Positions 1-5,175 of a stretch of DNA of 5,175 bases are shown piece by piece (the first letter of the stretch is position 1; the number at the start of each line of letters is the position of its first letter). Below the pieces are notes generated by a model. That model saw only the letters and a program-made list of their open reading frames with translations, was not told the DNA's origin and made no database searches. A program made the translations under genes and the position numbers. The DNA comes from Sphingomonadales bacterium (GTDB lineage: Bacteria > Pseudomonadota > Alphaproteobacteria > Sphingomonadales > Sphingomonadaceae), in assembly GCA_017304125.1 (NCBI GenBank), contig JAFKLV010000194.1, positions 1 to 5,175 on the forward strand. Direction: 5' to 3'.

Positions 1-2175
<2,175 letters not shown>

Positions 2176-2189
2176 GCGCCCTCGCCTCA

Positions 2190-2220
2190 CCGTCACCCCT
2201 GCTCAACGCCGGGGTGACGG
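2190..2220. repeat. Perfect 10-bp inverted repeat after purL (hairpin; possible terminator or REP-like element)
   Basis: CCGTCACCCC at 2190-2199 is the exact reverse complement of GGGGTGACGG at 2211-2220, with an 11-base loop. It starts 14 bases after the purL stop, so it could end purL transcription or stabilise the 3' end. There is no T-run after either arm, so it is not a textbook intrinsic terminator. The GTCACCCC/GGGGTGAC core resembles intergenic palindromes that I recall as common in sphingomonad genomes, so a dispersed REP-like element is an equally good reading. Whether it is repeated cannot be judged from one copy. Confidence 0.5.
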
Positions 2221-2275
2221 CGGAAGCAGCCGCCAACCACTTGATCCTGAACCTTTAACAGCGCAGACGGCGGCA

Positions 2276-2818
2276 ATGCTGATCCGCTGCTCCGCGCTCG
2301 CCGCCCTCGCCCTGTTCGTCGCCGGCCCCGCCGCCGCCGAGGATGCCGCCCAGCCGCTGCCCGATTTCTTCGCCGCCGCGCTGTGCCAGCCGCCCTATTC
2401 GTTCGACGGCGCGACCAAGCTCTACAATGCCGCGGAAAAACTGGCCAAGCCGGACATGTCGCGGTTCGGCGCGGCGGTCTATCACCTCCCGACCGCGATC
2501 TCGCGCGATGGCTTCACCACGCAGGACATCCTGTTCGCCAGCTCGACCTTCGGGGTGCTGATCGACGGCGAGGTCGCGGCCAAATTCGCCGAACTCTATC
2601 ATCTCACACCGGAAAAGAGCCATTTGTTCGGCGCCTCGACCACCGGTTTCACGCGGCAATTGCCCGATGCGGAACAGCCGATGAAGGACATGGGCCTCGT
2701 CTCGATCGTCGCGCGGCAGGGGCCGGGGCTGAAGGGCAAGACGATGGTGGCGTGCGAATTCGTCTCGCACGAGGATCGCGCGGGGCTCGACATGCTCGAA
2801 AAGGCGTCGGAGCGATAA
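2276..2818 (+). CDS. Exported protein of unknown function, 180 aa
   Basis: I do not recognise a family. The ATG at 2276 gives a clear Sec-type signal peptide: Arg4, a hydrophobic alanine/leucine core to about residue 17, then GPAAA with likely cleavage after Ala21, leaving a mature protein of about 159 residues in the periplasm or outside. Two cysteines remain after cleavage (Cys37 and Cys160) and could form a disulfide. No further membrane segment, lipobox or catalytic motif is evident. The mature part has ordinary mixed composition, with segments such as SRDGFTTQDILFASSTFGVL (residues 76-95) that read as a folded domain. The upstream ribosome site is weak. The gene lies 100 bp after purL with a hairpin between, so it is probably transcribed separately, and it converges on the PEP-CTERM gene. 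The opposite-strand frame here is rich in Arg, Glu and Gly and looks like a shadow. Confidence 0.78.
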   Translation: MLIRCSALAALALFVAGPAAAEDAAQPLPDFFAAALCQPPYSFDGATKLYNAAEKLAKPDMSRFGAAVYHLPTAISRDGFTTQDILFASSTFGVLIDGEVAAKFAELYHLTPEKSHLFGASTTGFTRQLPDAEQPMKDMGLVSIVARQGPGLKGKTMVACEFVSHEDRAGLDMLEKASER

Positions 2819-2840
2819 GGTCGCTCCCCCGCATCGCATC

Positions 2841-2874
2841 AAAAAGGGGCGCCGGCCGCAACCGACCGACGCCC
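2841..2874 (-). terminator. Rho-independent terminator of the PEP-CTERM gene
   Basis: Read on the minus strand, GGGCGTCGGTCG (2874-2863) pairs with CGGCCGGCGCCC (2858-2847) around a GTTG loop. The 12-bp stem contains two G-T wobbles and is followed by C and five Ts (2845-2841). It begins 27 bases after the stop codon of the minus-strand PEP-CTERM gene. On the plus strand the stem is followed by ATATGTAT, not a T-run, so termination of the convergent plus-strand gene here would be weaker. Confidence 0.85.
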
Positions 2875-2900
2875 ATATGTATCGACGAAGATCGCCGAGT

Positions 2901-3524
2901 TTAGCTCGCGTAACGGAGCTTGCGGTTACGGACGCGCAGCGAACCGCCGATCGCGCCGAAGCCGAGAATCATCAATGCCCAGGTTGCCGGTTCAGGGATG
3001 CCGCCGTTCGTGATGCCCTCGACCCGGAACTGCTTCGCCGTCCCGATCGCCGGATCAAATGTGAAGTCGAGCGTGGTAATCCCAGTCCCGCTCACGATGA
3101 ACTTATTCTCGCCAGCGCCGGTGATCTGGCAGATCGTGCAGTCAGACCCGTTGAACAATTTCGTGCCCAGACTGTCCGTCACCGACAGCGTGAAGTCGCT
3201 CGTCTTGGTGCCTTTGAGGTTCTGGAAGGCAAAGGTGATGTTGTTCCACCCCTTCGCGAACAGAACATCGAGGGTCGACATCGTACCCGTAATCGTCGCT
3301 TCCCCTGCTCCGGGAATGGAAAGGGTAGAGGTCGACGAGAAGGTCACCGCCGACCCGTCCTGATTGACCACGCCGTTGACCGTATCGGCACTCTGCGCGC
3401 CAGTGGAATGAACCCCGGTGCCGGCCCCGAACGACCCGGTTTGGATCGTGATCGCTGCACCCGCCGGAATTGCCGCAAACGCCGCCATAGCAAGGGCCGC
3501 CGCCCCCGCGCCTTTGATATACAT
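2901..3524 (-). CDS. PEPxxWA-CTERM sorting-domain surface protein, 207 aa
   Basis: This is an exported protein with an exosortase-type sorting signal. Residues 1-24 form a signal peptide (Lys4, an alanine-rich core, likely cleavage around PAGAA). The C-terminus has PEPATWA at 177-183, a hydrophobic helix to about 195 (MILGFGAIGG) and a basic tail RVRNRKLR (197-204), the tripartite PEP-CTERM layout in the WA form typical of sphingomonads. In this family the exosortase cuts near PEP and the protein is linked to exopolysaccharide or biofilm; the specific role here is unknown. The middle (25-170) is rich in Thr, Ser, Gly and Asn with predicted beta character and contains a CxxC pair (Cys129, Cys132). 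The start is supported by a GGGAGA ribosome site (complement of 3531-3536) 6 bases upstream. GC is lower than its neighbours. An intrinsic terminator follows. Confidence 0.93.
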   Translation of the reverse strand: MYIKGAGAAALAMAAFAAIPAGAAITIQTGSFGAGTGVHSTGAQSADTVNGVVNQDGSAVTFSSTSTLSIPGAGEATITGTMSTLDVLFAKGWNNITFAFQNLKGTKTSDFTLSVTDSLGTKLFNGSDCTICQITGAGENKFIVSGTGITTLDFTFDPAIGTAKQFRVEGITNGGIPEPATWALMILGFGAIGGSLRVRNRKLRYAS

Positions 3525-3594
3525 GTTTCGTCTCCCAAAACGCGAATCGCTGGCGACCTCGCCCCACTGGTTTCTCGTGGGCTGGAGACTCGGT

Positions 3595-3611
3595 TTAACA
3601 GGAAATTAACC
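3595..3611 (+). promoter_or_regulatory. CtrA-like binding box, TTAA-N7-TTAACC
   Basis: TTAA at 3595-3598 and TTAACC at 3606-3611 are separated by exactly seven bases, matching the alphaproteobacterial CtrA consensus TTAA-N7-TTAAC. The element is nearly palindromic (3592-3611), so the minus strand also reads TTAA-N7-TTAAAC. It lies 71-87 bases upstream of the PEP-CTERM start codon and beyond the 3' end of manA, so the PEP-CTERM gene is the only plausible target. By eye TTAA occurs only three times in the window, two of them forming this pair. No convincing -10 could be fixed, so activation or repression cannot be told. Confidence 0.5.
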
Positions 3612-3641
3612 GCGTTTCAGTCGACCATTTTTACAAGAATT

Positions 3642-3665
3642 TGCCCCCTGTTCCATCCTGGGGCA
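3642..3665 (-). terminator. Possible weak terminator downstream of manA
   Basis: On the minus strand TGCCCC (3665-3660) pairs with GGGGCA (3647-3642) across a 12-base loop, then AAATTCTTGT follows. It lies about 30 bases after the manA stop. A second small hairpin, TGTCA-GCGA-TGACA (3666-3679), abuts it. The stem is short, the loop is long and the T-run is poor, so this is only a candidate. Confidence 0.25.
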
Positions 3666-3696
3666 TGTCAGCGATGACACGGCTTGGCAGGGGGAT

Positions 3697-4545
3697 TCAC
3701 ACCGGGTCGATCGATGTTATGGCAACGCGCCGCGTGCCCGGATAGGCGAACAGCAGATCGCTCCCCGCATCGGCATGAAGCTCCTCTTGGCCGGCGATCA
3801 TCACGCATTCGCCGGCGTGCCAGGCGACTCCGCCAACCTCCCCGGCGCCCGCGATCGGCACCAGCCAGCCAGACACGCCATCCGGCAGCGCGATCGTCCG
3901 CGCGCCACCGGTCCAGCGTTCGAGCACGAATTTCGGGCCTTCGACCAGGATCGTCCGCCCCGGCGCGACCTCGCCGGGCATCGGCGGCGGCGACCAGGGC
4001 TGGAGATCGGCCACCGCCACCCCGTCATCGAGATGCAATTCGCGCGGCCGGCCATAATCATAGAGGCGATAGGTGACGTCGGCATTCTGCTGCACCTCGA
4101 TCACGGTCAGCCCGGCGCCGATCGCGTGAATCACCCCGGCATGCGAATAATAGAAATCGCCCGCCTTCACCTGCTTCCAGTCAAGCTTGCCTTCGATCGA
4201 TCCGTCGAGCGCGCTGGCGCGCAATTCGTCGGCGGTCAGCGCCGCTTTCGGCCCGATCGCGATCGTCGACGTCGGCTCGGCATCGAGCACCACCCAGCAT
4301 TCGTCCTTGCCGCGCGGCAGCCCGCGGGCATGCGCCTCGGCGTCCGAAGGATGATCCTGCACCGACAATTTTTCGCTGGTGAACAGATATTTGATCAGCA
4401 GCTCCGGCGCCTCGGGATGCGGCGACTGGAACCACACTTCGCCAATCGGCTCGCCCCCTGGCGCGGGATCTGGAAAACCGGGATAAAGCCGCTTGCGGCC
4501 CCATGGTTTTTCCACCCGTTTCGTCGCCAGCAAGGTCGCAGTCAT
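3697..4545 (-). CDS. manA: Class I mannose-6-phosphate isomerase, 282 aa
   Basis: This cytoplasmic zinc enzyme interconverts fructose-6-phosphate and mannose-6-phosphate, feeding GDP-mannose and surface polysaccharide synthesis or mannose use. Visible motifs: KPWGR (13-17), GEPIGEVWF (31-39), SVQDHPSD (61-68) with probable zinc ligands Gln63 and His65, KDECW (80-84) with Glu82, GVIHAIG (137-143) with His140, and EVQQNADVTYRLYD (150-163) with the active-site arginine region at Arg160. These are the type I PMI cupin landmarks in the right order. The length of about 280 residues fits the short bacterial form. The start MTATLLATK is chosen because GGGAA (complement of 4551-4555) sits 5 bases upstream; the frame stays open to an ATG at 4623, but that extension (CRTGYSG and similar) does not look like the family. 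The gene is divergent from bamD across 102 bp. No promoter could be placed with confidence. Confidence 0.93.
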   Translation of the reverse strand: MTATLLATKRVEKPWGRKRLYPGFPDPAPGGEPIGEVWFQSPHPEAPELLIKYLFTSEKLSVQDHPSDAEAHARGLPRGKDECWVVLDAEPTSTIAIGPKAALTADELRASALDGSIEGKLDWKQVKAGDFYYSHAGVIHAIGAGLTVIEVQQNADVTYRLYDYGRPRELHLDDGVAVADLQPWSPPPMPGEVAPGRTILVEGPKFVLERWTGGARTIALPDGVSGWLVPIAGAGEVGGVAWHAGECVMIAGQEELHADAGSDLLFAYPGTRRVAITSIDPV

Positions 4546-4647
4546 GATCGTTCCCGAATAGCCCGTTCGACAAGGTGCAAACGCGCGTCGCGGCGATTGC
4601 GTTTCACCGTTGTTCGCGGGCATCCCCTTAGGCTAAAGGCTCGGTGA

Positions 4648-5175
4648 ATGCGTACTTCTTTCCCTCGTTCGCTTAGCCTGGTGCTGGTCGCCGCGCTCGC
4701 CCTTCCGATCGCCGGTTGCGCGCGCAACCGTGCCAAGGGCGATTTGCCCTATGTCGCGCGCGACAGCATCGCTACAAGGAAGCCGCCGCGCTGTTCGACG
4801 AGGTTGAGCGCCAGCACCCCTATTCGATCTGGGCGCGCCGGGCGCAGCTGATGGGGGCGTTCAGCCACTATCTCGCGCGCAGCTATACCGATGCGATCCA
4901 GTCCGCGCAGCGCTTCATCTCGGTGCACCCCGGCAACAAGGATGCGCCTTACGCTTATTATCTGATTGCGCTTTGCTATTACGAGCAGATCAGCGACGTG
5001 ACACGCGATCAGAAGATCAGCGCGCAGGCGCAGGACGCGCTGGGCGAGCTGATCCGCCGCTATCCCAATTCGCGCTACGCCTCCGACGCGCGGCTGAAGG
5101 TCGATCTGGTGCGCGATCACCTCGCCGGCAAGGAAATGGAGATCGGGCGCTTCTACGAGCGGCGCGGGCAATGGC
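4648..5175 (+). pseudogene. bamD: Outer membrane assembly lipoprotein BamD, frame-broken and cut by the window edge
   Basis: BamD is an outer-membrane lipoprotein of the BAM complex; its TPR repeats support BamA in folding beta-barrel proteins. The start at 4648 has AAGG 8 bases upstream and gives a lipoprotein signal with lipobox IAGC (lipidated Cys24), then a linker ending DLPYVARD at 4764. The original frame then turns into an arginine/serine-rich shadow that stops at 4849-4851. From about 4773 the family sequence resumes in another frame: YKEAAALFDEVERQHPYS, HPGNKDAPYAYYL from 4926, ISDVTRDQK, and LAGKEMEIGRFYERRGQW, open to the right edge. Family members, as I recall them, have about 16 residues between ARD and the YxxAAALFDEVE helix; here there are 8 bases. 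About 13-14 residues plus one base appear missing. The coding character stays good on both sides, so a sequence or assembly error is as likely as true inactivation. Confidence 0.88.

Noticed and set aside
2255..2842. A 195-codon open frame on the minus strand
   Set aside because: Its product is dominated by Arg, Gly and Glu and has no signal or motif, while the plus strand gives a clear signal peptide and balanced composition.
3642..3660. Possible sigma-54 promoter for the PEP-CTERM gene (TGGAACAGGGGGCA on the minus strand)
   Set aside because: PEP-CTERM genes can be under PrsK/PrsR/RpoN control, so I looked for it, but the GG and GC elements are 8 bases apart rather than the required 10 and the TTGC element is missing.
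2877..3677. A 266-codon open frame on the plus strand
   Set aside because: It is antisense to the PEP-CTERM gene, which has a ribosome site, signal peptide and sorting signal. The plus-strand product is very Arg-rich with no domain.
4546..4623. Longer manA start at 4623
   Set aside because: The extra 26 residues do not resemble the family N-terminus, whereas the ATG at 4545 has a ribosome site at the right spacing and begins just before the usual KPWGR region.
3775..4647. A 290-codon open frame on the plus strand
   Set aside because: It lies antisense to manA, which has the full set of phosphomannose isomerase motifs on the minus strand. The plus-strand product is Arg/His/Pro-rich and has no recognisable domain; long shadows are expected in high-GC DNA.
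4546..4647. Sigma-70-like promoter for bamD (TTGTTC 4610-4615 with TAAAGG 4634-4639)
   Set aside because: The -10 match is only about half of consensus and would put the transcript start almost at the ATG; TAAAGG reads better as the ribosome binding site. No clear promoter for manA was found in this gap either.
4773..5175. Programmed frameshift explaining the bamD break
   Set aside because: There is no slippery heptamer or strong downstream structure at the junction, and residues appear to be missing as well as the frame being shifted, which a ribosomal shift would not cause.

Overview
The window looks like a chromosomal stretch of a sphingomonad (order Sphingomonadales, Alphaproteobacteria). 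The evidence is the high GC content, the PEPxxWA-type C-terminal sorting signal on one secreted protein, the character of the PurL and BamD sequences, and a CtrA-type TTAA-N7-TTAACC box in an intergenic region. The assignment rests on recognising families by eye, not on a search.

Layout from left to right. Bases 1-2175 (+) hold almost all of purL, a purine biosynthesis enzyme; only about the first ten codons lie outside the window. A perfect 10-bp inverted repeat follows at 2190-2220. Bases 2276-2818 (+) encode a small exported protein of unknown function. It is convergent with a PEP-CTERM surface protein at 2901-3524 (-), and a strong intrinsic terminator for the latter lies between them. 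Upstream of the PEP-CTERM gene is a 172-bp intergenic region (3525-3696) with an AT-rich CtrA-like box and GANTC methylation sites, which suggests cell-cycle-linked control. Bases 3697-4545 (-) encode a class I mannose-6-phosphate isomerase. Divergent from it, at 4648 and running off the right edge (+), is bamD, a subunit of the outer-membrane protein assembly machine.

The genes do not form one operon; they are mostly separate housekeeping or envelope genes in alternating directions. Purine synthesis (PurL) is unrelated to the rest. Three of the others concern the cell envelope: BamD assembles outer-membrane proteins, ManA links fructose-6-phosphate to the mannose-phosphate pool used for surface polysaccharide, and the PEP-CTERM protein belongs to a class sorted by exosortases in exopolysaccharide-producing bacteria. 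A functional link between them is inference.

The most striking anomaly is in bamD. A reading-frame break, with about 13-14 residues apparently missing just after the lipoprotein N-terminus, separates the signal peptide from the TPR domain. Because bamD is normally essential, this is either a sequence or assembly error or an unexpected lesion. No novel multigene system, CRISPR array, mobile element, tRNA or rRNA was seen.
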